Shown in pieces: positions 1 to 8,213 of a stretch of 64,000 nt of DNA; the first letter of the stretch is position 1, and each line of letters opens with the position of its first letter. The notes below the pieces were generated by a model. It was not told the origin of the DNA. It ran no database searches and was given only the letters and a program-made list of their open reading frames with translations. The position numbers and the translations under genes are program-made. The DNA is from Amycolatopsis sp. CA-126428. Lineage in GTDB: Bacteria; Actinomycetota; Actinomycetes; Mycobacteriales; Pseudonocardiaceae. The stretch is from contig NZ_PPHF01000016.1 of NCBI RefSeq assembly GCF_002904335.1, positions 1 through 64,000 on the forward strand. The letters are read 5' to 3'.

Positions 1-501
1 GACGCTTCCGCGGCGCACCGAGTTGGTCCGGCGGAGTCGGTGGACCAGCTGGCTACGGCCGAGTCCGGGTGGGCGAGCCGTGCCGAGACTCCCGCGGCGC
101 ACCGAGCCCCTCCGGCCGAGCAGGCCTCGTTCGCCGAAGCGGCGAGCCGGCCCAACCGAGCCGAAACCCACGCCGCCGATCCCACCCTCCGTCCCGCGGC
201 GGCCCCCGTCGGCGGCTGGGACACCCCGGCCGATCGCACACGGCAAGCCGCCGAAAGCGCTCTCAAGCCGCCCGCCGCGCGGAACCTCACCGATGCCGGC
301 CTGCCCACCCGGCGACCCGGGGCGCAGCTCGCTCCCGGCGCCGTCGTTCCTCGCGCGCGCGAACAGGCCGGCGGGACCTTCCGCGACGCCGCCGCCGTGC
401 GCAGCAGTCTTTCGCGGCACTACCAAGGCATGCGCGCCGCCCGGATGGAAAGCGCCGCGCGTGCCGAACAATCCGGAAAGGACGAAGTGGATCCGCGATG
501 A
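1..501 (+). CDS. Conservon sensor histidine kinase, C-terminal tail (partial, CvnA-like)
   Basis: The reading frame is open from the first base, so the gene begins upstream of the window; only the last 166 residues are present. This part is Ala/Pro/Arg-rich and disordered-looking, without catalytic motifs, and ends with a short helical segment ([17 protein letters not shown]) of the kind that closes nitrate/sulfonate-sensing type histidine kinases of actinobacterial conservons. The call rests mainly on what follows: the stop codon overlaps the start of a roadblock gene (ATGA), which in turn overlaps a DUF742 gene, the standard cvnA-B-C order. Kinase activity itself cannot be judged from this fragment. 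Confidence 0.7.
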   Translation, partial: DASAAHRVGPAESVDQLATAESGWASRAETPAAHRAPPAEQASFAEAASRPNRAETHAADPTLRPAAAPVGGWDTPADRTRQAAESALKPPAARNLTDAGLPTRRPGAQLAPGAVVPRAREQAGGTFRDAAAVRSSLSRHYQGMRAARMESAARAEQSGKDEVDPR

Positions 502-983
502 CGGAACTGCACCCCCGGCGCTCCGCCACCCAGCAGGCGGCCCGCTCCCTCAGCGGGACGCTCCCCGCGCCGCCCGAACGGTCCGCGACGCTGAACTGGC
601 TGGTCCACGGGTTCGTCCAGGACGTCTCGGGGGTCGCGCACGCCGTGCTCGTCTCCGCCGACGGCCTGCTCGTGGCGGCCGACGACACCCTGCCCCGGGA
701 ACGCGGCGACCAGCTCGCGGCCATCGCGGCCGGCCTGTCCAGCCTGTCCCTCGGCACCGCCGAGCTGTTCACCGCCGGCCGCGTCGTGCAGTCGGTGATC
801 GAGATGGAGCAGGGGTTCCTGCTGCTGATGAGCGTCGGCGACGGCTCGAACCTCGTCGTGCTCGCCTCGACCGGCTGCGACATCGGGCTGGTCGGCTACG
901 AGATGACGATGCTGGTCGAGCGGGTGGGGCAGAAGGTCGACGTGCCCGCGCGCGAGATACCGGTGGCCCAGGACCACCGGTGA
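498..983 (+). CDS. Roadblock/LC7 domain protein (CvnB-like)
   Basis: 161 residues, ATG overlapping the kinase stop codon (ATGA), so probably translationally coupled. After about 35 disordered residues comes one complete roadblock/LC7 fold: [20 protein letters not shown], a VSADGLLVA strand, [11 protein letters not shown] helix, the strand pair [18 protein letters not shown], and LVVLAST. In conservons this protein is thought to act with the DUF742 protein and a Ras-like GTPase as a membrane-associated switch downstream of the kinase. It overlaps the next gene by a GTGA. Confidence 0.9.
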   Translation: MTELHPRRSATQQAARSLSGTLPAPPERSATLNWLVHGFVQDVSGVAHAVLVSADGLLVAADDTLPRERGDQLAAIAAGLSSLSLGTAELFTAGRVVQSVIEMEQGFLLLMSVGDGSNLVVLASTGCDIGLVGYEMTMLVERVGQKVDVPAREIPVAQDHR

Positions 984-1360
984 CCGACGATCCGCCCGGG
1001 GACGAGCCGCGCCGCAGCCCGGCGCTGGCCCGCCCCTACGCGTGGACCGACGGCCGGACCGCCCCGGCCGTCGAAATCGCCGTCGAAGCCCTGGTCGAGA
1101 CCACCGCCGACGGCCGGGCCGAGGCCGTCTACCAGACGTCGAGCGCGCTGGCGGAGGTCCTCGAGCTGTGCGTCCGGCCGCGGTCGCTGATGGAGATCGC
1201 CGCCCTGCTGGCCCTGCCGCTCGGCGTGGTCCGCGTGCTCGTGTCGGACCTGATGCAGGACTACCTGGTGATCGTCCGCGACACGCTGTCGGACACGGCC
1301 ACCTGGGACGAGCGCCACGACCTGATGGAACGCGTGCTGCACGGGCTGCGCGACCTGTAG
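980..1360 (+). CDS. DUF742 family protein (CvnC-like)
   Basis: 126 residues, GTG start inside the roadblock stop (GTGA). It has the DUF742 features: an N-terminal [13 protein letters not shown] segment, then a winged-helix-like C-terminal half ([31 protein letters not shown]). It normally partners the roadblock protein and the CvnD GTPase. Here the expected GTPase gene does not follow; an MHYT membrane protein starts 13 bp downstream instead. Confidence 0.9.
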   Translation: MTDDPPGDEPRRSPALARPYAWTDGRTAPAVEIAVEALVETTADGRAEAVYQTSSALAEVLELCVRPRSLMEIAALLALPLGVVRVLVSDLMQDYLVIVRDTLSDTATWDERHDLMERVLHGLRDL

Positions 1361-1373
1361 AGAGGACTTCGCC

Positions 1374-2138
1374 ATGGAGCATTTCGCGCTGGGGCACTGG
1401 CTGCTCGTGCTCGCGTACCTGACGTCGGTGGTCGGCTGCGCGCTGGGGCTGGCGTGCGCGGTCCAAGCCCGCCACGCGGCCGATCCCCGCCACCGCGTGC
1501 GGTGGCTGGTGCTGGCCGCCGTGTCGATCGGCGGCGTCGGCATCTGGCTGATGCACTTCGTGGCCATGCTCGGCTTCAGCACCCCGGGGATGCCGGTCCG
1601 CTACGACATCTTCCGCACGGTCCTGTCGGCGATCCTGTCGGTGGCGGCGGTGTTCGCGGGGCTCGTGGTGGTGGGCGGCCGCGCGAAGTTCGGCTGGTGG
1701 CGCCTGGCCCTCGGCGGTGTCATCACCGGCCTGGCGGTGAATGTCATGCACTACACGGGGATGTCGGCGCTGCGGGTGAAGGGCGACTTCGGCTACGACG
1801 GCGGCCTGGTGGCCCTCTCGGTGGTGATCGCGGTGGTGGCGGCGACCGCCGCGCTGTGGTTCGCCGTCTTCCTCGACCGCCTTTCGCTGCGGCTGCTGGC
1901 CGGCTTCGTGATGGGCGCGGCGGTGACGGGCATGCACTACACGGGCATGGCGGCGGTCCGGATGACGATGGACATGAGCGCCCCGGACCCGGCGGGCGCG
2001 GAGGTGTTCTCCTTCCTGTTCCCGGTCTTCGTGCTGGCGGCGATCGCGATGGCCGTGCCGCTGTGCGCGGTCCTGATGGCGCCGGCGGTCCCGGCGGAGA
2101 CCGCCGAGACCGCCGTGGAAGACGCCGTCACGGTGTGA
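1374..2138 (+). CDS. MHYT-domain integral membrane sensor
   Basis: 254 residues, ATG preceded by GAGAGGAC. About seven membrane segments carry the three-fold MHYT repeat: a variant MHFVAM near residue 60 and canonical MHYTGM at 125 and 187. MHYT domains are proposed, from family knowledge, to bind a metal (Cu suggested) and sense O2, CO or NO. There is no GGDEF, EAL or kinase output domain; the C-terminus is a short acidic tail. With 13 bp to the DUF742 gene it is probably co-transcribed with the conservon and may supply a membrane input to it, which is an inference. Confidence 0.88.
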   Translation: MEHFALGHWLLVLAYLTSVVGCALGLACAVQARHAADPRHRVRWLVLAAVSIGGVGIWLMHFVAMLGFSTPGMPVRYDIFRTVLSAILSVAAVFAGLVVVGGRAKFGWWRLALGGVITGLAVNVMHYTGMSALRVKGDFGYDGGLVALSVVIAVVAATAALWFAVFLDRLSLRLLAGFVMGAAVTGMHYTGMAAVRMTMDMSAPDPAGAEVFSFLFPVFVLAAIAMAVPLCAVLMAPAVPAETAETAVEDAVTV

Positions 2139-2169
2139 GCCGGCCCGCGGAGAACGTCCGCGGGCCGGC
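2139..2169. terminator. Bidirectional hairpin between convergent genes
   Basis: Perfect 13-bp arms (GCCGGCCCGCGGA and its complement) around a 5-nt loop, beginning directly after the MHYT stop codon and ending 12 bp before the stop of the convergent secreted-protein gene. No T-tract, as is usual in high-GC actinomycetes. Confidence 0.75.
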
Positions 2170-2181
2170 GATCTCACCTCC

Positions 2182-4578
2182 TCACAGGCTGCACAGCAGC
2201 GAGCAGGCCTTGGCCGACGACCAGTCCGTTGTGGACGGAGGTGTGCCCGGCGGGACGTTCACCGGTACGTAGGTCACCTTCGCCTTGTTGGTGATCGGGA
2301 ACAGGTTCAGCAGCGCGTACGTGGCGCAGTACACCTGCTTCGTCTGGCCCGCCGCCAGTGCGAACGGCCCCGTCTGGCAGGTCGGCTCCACGGTGTCCAC
2401 GACCTGCGCGGACGTGATCCCCACCGGACCCTGGTTCGTCACCGTGATCCGCCAGTACGCCGACGCCGCGAGCACCCCGAGCAGGCCCACCGGGGCCTGT
2501 TTCGCCCACGGACCGGCGCCGCCCGGGCCGCACTGGGCCGGGTGGATCGCCGTGCAGATCTCCTTTTCCACGGTCACCTTCGGGGTGCACGACGCGCCGG
2601 GAGCGACCGGGAGCGTCACCGTGTTGGAGCTGAACGAACCCGTCGAATCCGTGCCCGTCGCCGTGTTCGCCACCGACGTCACCGTGCAGTCCGCCGAGAT
2701 CGTCGTGCGGAAGCACACCTGGGGTGCGTCGCCGGCGAAGTCGACCACCAGCGAACCGCTGAAGCCCGCCGCGCTGTGCAGCACCAGGGTCGTCGTCACG
2801 GTGATCGACGGGTGTGCCGCCACCGAGACGCCGGTGAGGTCGACCGAGCCGTCCGGGGCGAAGCCCGGGGTCGGCACCACCGCGCCGCCGGAGTCGACGA
2901 CCGTCACCCGCGACGCCGCGAAGTCGACGTTCGCCGGGTCGACGCCCGTCAGCCGCGCGGACGTGTAGCCCTGGACGTGACTTCCGCCGTCACAGTAGAA
3001 ATCACCCGGCCGCAGGGTTACCTGCCCGCCGGAGCGGACACACGGCGTGGCCCCGGTGATCGGGTCCATGGAGAACAGCACGCCCGCGTCGCCGAGGCCG
3101 ATCAGGCAGCCCGACGGCGGGTCGTACGCGTAGCCGTAGTCCCGCGTCGCGCCGCCGTTCACCGAGGGGTGGGTGATCCGCGCGGGCAGCCCTGCGCACG
3201 CCGCCCCCGTCGTCCAGTCGTGGCACACCGCCGCACCCGCGATACCGCCGTTCCAGACCGGGAGGTAGCTGCGCAGGTGGCCGCTGGGGTCGGTGACGAC
3301 CTCCGGGTTGAAGACGTACGTCCCGTTCGGCAGCGCGGCCGCGCCCGGTGGCGGGGCCAGCGCCGAGCCGTCGAGGGCGTAGCACGTCGTGACGTTGGTG
3401 CCGCCGGTCGTCGACGAGCACACCCCCACCGGGGCACCGGTCGTGCCGAACGCCGTGTAGGCGTTGTAGGTGAAGTTCCCCGCCGGTCCGGTCGGCCGCC
3501 AGGTGGCCCAGCCGGCGCACGCCGTGGCCGTCGCCGGGTCGAAGCAGCCCAGCGACGGCACCTGCGCGGTGCCGGGGTTCGACGACGACGCGAACACCTT
3601 GCCCGCCACGACGTCCAGCGCGCCGTAGACGTACGGGTTGCCGCTGATGGGCGGCGCGATCGGCGCGTACGGCTGGCCGCCGCAGGCGCTCTGCGTCGCG
3701 ATGGTCCAGCAGGTCACCGCGCCGCTGCTGACCAGCCCGTACACGTTGCCGCCGGTTTCCACGAACCCGGTGATGCCGGTCACCGCGGGCGAACCGCCGA
3801 TGGTGGCCAGCGGCCAGTACCCGCAGTTGGCCGAGGCGGCCATGTCGAGGCAGGCGACGCCGACGGAAGCCGCCGTGACGGCGGGGTAGTAGACCTTCGC
3901 GGGCGACGCGGGATCGCGGACGTACTGCTCGACCATGGTGGTGGCGATGTCCCCGGCCCCCAGCGTGCCGAGCGGGCCGGGCGCGGTGTTGAGCACCTTC
4001 GGCCACGGGCCGCCCGGGCACCGCGTGCCGGTGGCGAGCTCGGTGCAGACCACCTTCGGCGACGTGGCCCCCAGGTGGTGGTAGATGTTCCAGGCCTGCA
4101 GCGAGCCGCTCGGCGTGCGGTACAGGATCGGCGAAAAGCCGTCGCCGCCGGTCGCGGTGGTGACCGCCTGCACGGGCGGGGTGAGGGCGCCGGTCAGCTG
4201 GGTCGCGTCGGGGCCGACGGCGGGGTTCGTCGCGCGGACGGCGGTCACGCCGGACGCCGGTTCGGCGCCGGTGAACGTGCTGCCGTCGGTGGACCACTCC
4301 GGCGTCCAGCCGGGCGGGACGTGCAGCGAGCCGGACTGGTAGGCCTGGCCGGCGCCGACGGCGTCGGTGATGGCGGCGGCGCCGGTCGTGGTCGCGTGGT
4401 CTTCGTAGCCGACGACCCAGTTCGCGGTCGCGCCGTGGGCGGCCGGGGAACCGGTGCCCTGCACGGACTTCGTCAGCGCCGAGACCGCCGGGGCGGGGTC
4501 GGCGGCCGCGGGCAGCGGGACGACGGCGGCCGTCGCGAGCGCCAGGGGCAGGACCGCCCCCAGCATGCGTCTTCGCAT
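2182..4578 (-). CDS. Secreted Cys-rich surface protein with DUF11-like C-terminal domain
   Basis: 798 residues starting at ATG 4578 (GAGGA ribosome site; an upstream in-frame ATG would spoil the signal peptide). MRRRMLGAVLPLALATAAVV is a Sec signal ending near PAAADPA. The central region (about 130-520) has repeated units each carrying a Cys-x8-Cys pair, for example CTELATGTRC, CLDMAASANC, CWTIATQSAC, CFDPATATAC and CHDWTTGAAC, suggesting a beta-propeller-like fold with a disulfide per blade. A beta-sandwich follows, then a DUF11-like domain (YWRITVTNQGP, ITNKAKVTY) with four more Cys. No catalytic motif is recognisable and there is no LPXTG anchor. Function unknown; probably extracellular binding or a wall-associated structure. 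Confidence 0.8.
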   Translation of the reverse strand: MRRRMLGAVLPLALATAAVVPLPAAADPAPAVSALTKSVQGTGSPAAHGATANWVVGYEDHATTTGAAAITDAVGAGQAYQSGSLHVPPGWTPEWSTDGSTFTGAEPASGVTAVRATNPAVGPDATQLTGALTPPVQAVTTATGGDGFSPILYRTPSGSLQAWNIYHHLGATSPKVVCTELATGTRCPGGPWPKVLNTAPGPLGTLGAGDIATTMVEQYVRDPASPAKVYYPAVTAASVGVACLDMAASANCGYWPLATIGGSPAVTGITGFVETGGNVYGLVSSGAVTCWTIATQSACGGQPYAPIAPPISGNPYVYGALDVVAGKVFASSSNPGTAQVPSLGCFDPATATACAGWATWRPTGPAGNFTYNAYTAFGTTGAPVGVCSSTTGGTNVTTCYALDGSALAPPPGAAALPNGTYVFNPEVVTDPSGHLRSYLPVWNGGIAGAAVCHDWTTGAACAGLPARITHPSVNGGATRDYGYAYDPPSGCLIGLGDAGVLFSMDPITGATPCVRSGGQVTLRPGDFYCDGGSHVQGYTSARLTGVDPANVDFAASRVTVVDSGGAVVPTPGFAPDGSVDLTGVSVAAHPSITVTTTLVLHSAAGFSGSLVVDFAGDAPQVCFRTTISADCTVTSVANTATGTDSTGSFSSNTVTLPVAPGASCTPKVTVEKEICTAIHPAQCGPGGAGPWAKQAPVGLLGVLAASAYWRITVTNQGPVGITSAQVVDTVEPTCQTGPFALAAGQTKQVYCATYALLNLFPITNKAKVTYVPVNVPPGTPPSTTDWSSAKACSLLCSL

Positions 4579-4614
4579 GGTTGGTCCTCGATTCCGGAAA
4601 GGGGTGAAATGCGT

Positions 4615-4631
4615 CAGGAAACGTTTTCCTG
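4615..4631. promoter_or_regulatory. 17-bp palindrome upstream of the secreted-protein gene
   Basis: CAGGAAACGTTTTCCTG is a perfect inverted repeat (7-bp arms, 3-bp centre) 37 bp upstream of ATG 4578, in a comparatively AT-rich stretch. It resembles LacI/CcpA-type operators. The remaining spacer to 4858 is AT-richer than the neighbours and presumably holds the promoter; no convincing ORF was seen in it. Confidence 0.45.
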
Positions 4632-4858
4632 GCCGAAGGAAAATCCTATGCCGCTTCGGCAGTGCGGTTGAAGCACTCTCACCCGGGCGCCGAAAAAGCG
4701 ATGCGAACAGCGCAATTGCTGGGCCGTATGCCGTGGTGGGCACCTGCCGTGACGAGGGAGTTTCGGCGTGGTTGTCACCCGAACGCCGTCCGGCGTTCAC
4801 TCGTTCGGGTAACGAGGGTCGGCTAAGAAACCCCGTTTTCCGACGGGTCGAAGATTTA

Positions 4859-5908
4859 TTAACCGGATTCGGCGTCGAACCGGAGTTTCGACGTGATGCG
4901 GTAACGGTCGCCGCGGTAGACCGAGCGGGTCAGCTCGACTACCCGGCCCGTGGTGTCCCGGGTGAGCCGTTCGATGTGCAGGATCGGGGCGTACACCGCG
5001 ATTTCGAGGAGCTCGGCCTGGCCGGGGTCGGTGACCGCGGGTTCGATCGTCTGCACCGCGTCCTGCACGGCGATGCCGAAGCGTTCCCGCAGCAGCCGGT
5101 AGAAGTTGCCCGCCTCCAGGTCGGCCGGGCGCAGGCCGGGGACCAGGGAAGCGGGCAGCGCCAGGCCTTCGATCGCGATCGGTTCGTCGTCGACGTACCG
5201 GACGCGCGTGACGCGCAGCACCGGCGTGCCCGGCTCGAGCTCCAGCTCCCCGGCCAGGGACCGCGGGGCGGGGGAGACCGCGAACGCGACCACCCGGCTG
5301 GTCCAGTGGCCTTCCGCCGGCGGCACCGCGAGCCCGGTCGCCAGTTCCTGGGTGACCTTGTGCGGGCTGGTGAACGTGCCCCGGCCGCGCTGGCGCACCA
5401 GCAGCCCGGTGCGGGTCAGCTCGTCGATGGCGGCCCGGACGGTCGGGCGCGAGACGCCCAGCTCGGCGGCGAGGTCCCGTTCGGAGGCGAGCCCGGTGCC
5501 GGGGCCGGCGTTCTCGATCACCTTCAGCAGGTGCCGCCGGACGCGGTCGCGCTTCACGGTGGGCGGCCGGTCGGCCGGGTCACCGGCTTCGTTGCGAGGG
5601 TTCCGGGTGGCGGAGCTCCCGGCCTGGGGCGGAGCCCCGGATGTCACAGCTTCGTTGCGGGGGTTCCGGGCGGTGGAGCCTCCGGCGTGGGGCGAGGCTC
5701 CGGATGTCACAGCTTCGTTGCGGGGGTTCCGGGTGGCGGAGCTCCCGGCCTGGGGCGAGGCTCCGGCTGGCCCGGCTTCTTTTCGGGGGTTCTGTGTAGC
5801 GGAGCCCCCGACCCGGGGCGAAGCCCCCGATGGCCCGGCTTCTTTCCGGGGGCTCCGGGCGGTGGAGCCCCCGGCCTGGGGCGCATCCCCGGATGGCACA
5901 GCGGTCAA
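4859..5908 (-). CDS. GntR/HutC (DasR-like) regulator with repeated N-terminal extension
   Basis: 349 residues from TTG 5908. Residues 6-110 are five tandem 21-residue repeats (consensus SGASPQAGGSATRNPRNEAVT, one unit). The conventional regulator begins at about V118: wHTH (LASERDLAAELGVSRPTVRAAIDEL), then a UTRA effector domain ending VELTRSVYRGDRYRI, like the DasR subgroup that senses amino-sugar phosphates. Without the extension it would be 232 aa, the usual size. GTG 5557 is the alternative start, but it has no purine-rich ribosome site. TTG 5908 overlaps the hexosaminidase stop (TTGA) with GGAAG 8 nt upstream, favouring coupled translation through the repeats. It is last gene of the chitin operon and probably its repressor. 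Confidence 0.85.
   Translation of the reverse strand: MTAVPSGDAPQAGGSTARSPRKEAGPSGASPRVGGSATQNPRKEAGPAGASPQAGSSATRNPRNEAVTSGASPHAGGSTARNPRNEAVTSGAPPQAGSSATRNPRNEAGDPADRPPTVKRDRVRRHLLKVIENAGPGTGLASERDLAAELGVSRPTVRAAIDELTRTGLLVRQRGRGTFTSPHKVTQELATGLAVPPAEGHWTSRVVAFAVSPAPRSLAGELELEPGTPVLRVTRVRYVDDEPIAIEGLALPASLVPGLRPADLEAGNFYRLLRERFGIAVQDAVQTIEPAVTDPGQAELLEIAVYAPILHIERLTRDTTGRVVELTRSVYRGDRYRITSKLRFDAESG
5579..5893 (-). repeat. In-frame minisatellite, 5 x 63 bp
   Basis: Five tandem copies of a 63-bp unit, diverged mainly by substitutions and with no length change, so the frame is preserved (21 codons per unit). Units encode SGDAPQAGGSTARSPRKEAGP, SGASPRVGGSATQNPRKEAGP, AGASPQAGSSATRNPRNEAVT, SGASPHAGGSTARNPRNEAVT and SGAPPQAGSSATRNPRNEAGD. 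The array sits exactly between the end of the hexosaminidase gene and the conserved DNA-binding domain of the GntR regulator. Confidence 0.9.
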
Positions 5909-7395
5909 GGCACCGTCTTCCCGGATACTCCGAGCGCGCCGGCGAACCGGACGCGCTCCTTCGGCAGGGCACCCAGCGCACGCAGCCGGTCGAGGTGGCC
6001 GGCCAGGCGCTGGCGGAAATCAGCATAACCGCGGCTCGGCGGCGACCACGCCCGCTCGGCCAGGGCGCACAGCCGCGGGAACGCCAGGTGCCGCACGTGC
6101 TCGGGCGTCGGTGCGTGCTCGGTCCACAGCTGGGCCTGGGTGCCGAGCACCCCGGGCGTCGTCCCGTCGCTGACCGGCAGCCCGCCCGCCAGGGGATCGA
6201 AGCGGTAGACGTCCTCCAGCGTCGTCACGGGCTCGCGCGGTGGCTCGCCGGGGTCCTCGCTCTGCCGGTAGTCGAAGTACGTCGACGTGTGCGGCGCCAT
6301 CACGACCTGGTGGCCGCGGGCGACGGCGAGCGCGCCGTGGGCGGGGTCGCGCCACGCGGTGACGATCAGCTCCGCGGGCAGCCGTCCCGCGGCGTGGCCG
6401 GTCTCGTCCCAGCACACCGCCCGGCGGCCCAGCTCCGCGACGATGTCGTGCAGCCGGCCGAGGAACCACGGGTGGAGTTCGGCGGGACGCACCCCGAGGG
6501 CCGCCGCGGTGGCCTGTGCGTCCGGGCTGGTTTCCCACTGCGTGGTCGGGCATTCGTCGCCGCCGATGTGCAGGTACGGCGCCGGGAACACGCCGGCGAC
6601 CTGCGTGAGGACGTCCCGGCAGAAGGCGAAGGCCTCGTCGTGGACGCCGAGGATGTCCGGGCTGATGCCCCATTCCGTCCACACCGGCAGGGCCACCGAA
6701 GGCCGGTTGCCCAGCGAAGGGTAGGCGGCCAGCGCCGCGCGCACGTGCCCGGGCAGGTCGATCTCCGGCACGATCCGCACGCCGCGTTCGGCGGCGAAGG
6801 CGACCAGGTCGCGCAGCTCCCGCTGGGTGTAGAACCCGCCGTGGGGGACGCCGTCGAAGACGCCGCTGCCCGCGGGCCCGACCATCGATTCGGCCCGCCA
6901 GGCCCCGACCTCGGTGAGCCGGGGCCGGCCGCCGATCTCGATCCGCCAGCCCTGGTCGTCGGTGAGGTGCAGGTGCAGGACGTTGAACTTGTGCAGCGCC
7001 AGGAGGTCGACGAACTCGCGCAGGAACGAAAGCGGCATGAAGTGCCGGGCGACGTCGAGCAGCACGCCGCGCCACGGCAGGCGGGGCGCGTCGCGGATCG
7101 TCAGGCACGGCAACCGCGGGTGCAGCTGGCGGATCGTCTGCACCCCGGCGAGCAGGCCCGCCTCCGTGGACGCGGTGAGCAGCGCGCGGCCGGGGGTGAC
7201 CTCCAGGGTGTACTCCTCCGGCCCGAGTCCCGGTTTCCGCGCGAGCCGGATGACGGGGCCGTCGGGGACCAGCGGGAGCCCGGTGTACGCGGCGAGCAGC
7301 CGGGCCGGGCCGTGGGTGCCGGGACCCGCGAGGATCCCGGTGGGCACGCAGGAACCGGCGCGGCGGATCAGCCGTGCGGGGCGGGGGATGAGCAT
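5905..7395 (-). CDS. Family GH20 beta-N-acetylhexosaminidase (DasD-like)
   Basis: 496 residues, ATG overlapping the permease stop (TGATG). A GH20b-like N-terminal domain (1-105) precedes the TIM barrel; the catalytic Asp-Glu pair lies in HIGGDE (276-281), with LHLHLTDDQGWRIEI and WSPPSRGYADF also typical. No signal peptide is visible, so it should act in the cytoplasm on imported chitooligosaccharides, releasing GlcNAc by substrate-assisted catalysis. It sits between the ABC permeases and the GntR gene, as dasD follows dasABC in Streptomyces. Confidence 0.93.
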   Translation of the reverse strand: MLIPRPARLIRRAGSCVPTGILAGPGTHGPARLLAAYTGLPLVPDGPVIRLARKPGLGPEEYTLEVTPGRALLTASTEAGLLAGVQTIRQLHPRLPCLTIRDAPRLPWRGVLLDVARHFMPLSFLREFVDLLALHKFNVLHLHLTDDQGWRIEIGGRPRLTEVGAWRAESMVGPAGSGVFDGVPHGGFYTQRELRDLVAFAAERGVRIVPEIDLPGHVRAALAAYPSLGNRPSVALPVWTEWGISPDILGVHDEAFAFCRDVLTQVAGVFPAPYLHIGGDECPTTQWETSPDAQATAAALGVRPAELHPWFLGRLHDIVAELGRRAVCWDETGHAAGRLPAELIVTAWRDPAHGALAVARGHQVVMAPHTSTYFDYRQSEDPGEPPREPVTTLEDVYRFDPLAGGLPVSDGTTPGVLGTQAQLWTEHAPTPEHVRHLAFPRLCALAERAWSPPSRGYADFRQRLAGHLDRLRALGALPKERVRFAGALGVSGKTVP

Positions 7396-8213
7396 CAGCC
7401 CTTCACCGCGCCCGCGGTCATGCCCTCGACCAGGTGGCGCTGCACGAGCGCGAAGAAGATGACGACGGGCAGCGCGAACAGCGTCGACGCGGCGATGAGG
7501 CCGCCGTAGTCGGTGCCCGTGCTGGTGCTGAACGAAACCAGCCAGACCGGCAGCGTGTAGCCCGAGCTGTCCTTCATGATCACGTAGGCGAAGAGGAAGT
7601 CGTTCCACGCGGTGATGAAGGCGAACACGCTGGTCGCGATCAGCCCGGGCAGCACGAGCGGCAGCAGGACCGAACGCATGACCCGCGCGCGCGTCGCGCC
7701 GTCGACCATCGCCGCCTCCTCCAGTTCGACCGGGATGCCGTGCAGGAAGCCGCGCAGCGTCCAGATCGTGAACGGCAGCACGAGCGCCACGTAGGTCAGG
7801 ATCAGCCCGGGCAGCGTGTCGAGCAGGTGCGCGCTCTTGAGGCCGAGGAACAGCGGGATGACCAGCGCGGGCACCGGCACCATCTGCAGCACCAGCACGC
7901 CGACGAGGAAGCTGCGGCGCCCGAAGAACCGGAAGCGCGTCAACGCCGTCGCGGCCAGGAAAGCGACCACAATGGACAGCAGGACGACCGCGGCGACGAC
8001 CACGACGCTGTTGGCGAGGTCCTGGACGAACCCGGGCTTGGCCAGCGCGCCGGCGAAGTTGCCCAGCGTGACGTCGACGGGCAGGAACTCCGGCGTGGGC
8101 TGGAGGATCTTGCCCGCCGGCTTGAACGCCGTGAGCACCATCCAGTAGACCGGGAAGATCCACACGAGGCAGAACACCGCCGCGATCGCGTTGCGGCCGA
8201 ACCGCCGGATCAC
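7395..8213 (-). CDS. Sugar ABC transporter permease (DasC/MalG-like)
   Basis: 272 residues, GTG start inside the previous permease stop (GTGA). Six membrane helices and the MalG-type cytoplasmic EAA loop (EEAAMVDGATRARVMRSVLL) that docks the ATPase. It pairs with the upstream permease and binding protein in an importer for chitobiose-like sugars, judged from context. No ATPase gene is present in the operon; such carbohydrate importers usually share a multi-user MsiK-type ATPase encoded elsewhere. Confidence 0.92.
   Translation of the reverse strand: MIRRFGRNAIAAVFCLVWIFPVYWMVLTAFKPAGKILQPTPEFLPVDVTLGNFAGALAKPGFVQDLANSVVVVAAVVLLSIVVAFLAATALTRFRFFGRRSFLVGVLVLQMVPVPALVIPLFLGLKSAHLLDTLPGLILTYVALVLPFTIWTLRGFLHGIPVELEEAAMVDGATRARVMRSVLLPLVLPGLIATSVFAFITAWNDFLFAYVIMKDSSGYTLPVWLVSFSTSTGTDYGGLIAASTLFALPVVIFFALVQRHLVEGMTAGAVKG

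Noticed and set aside
420..2177. 585-residue open frame antisense to the conservon
   Set aside because: His/Arg-rich mirror of the coding strand, typical of an antisense shadow in high-GC DNA.
5579..5893. CRISPR array
   Set aside because: Units are contiguous without unique spacers and are in-frame coding minisatellite repeats.
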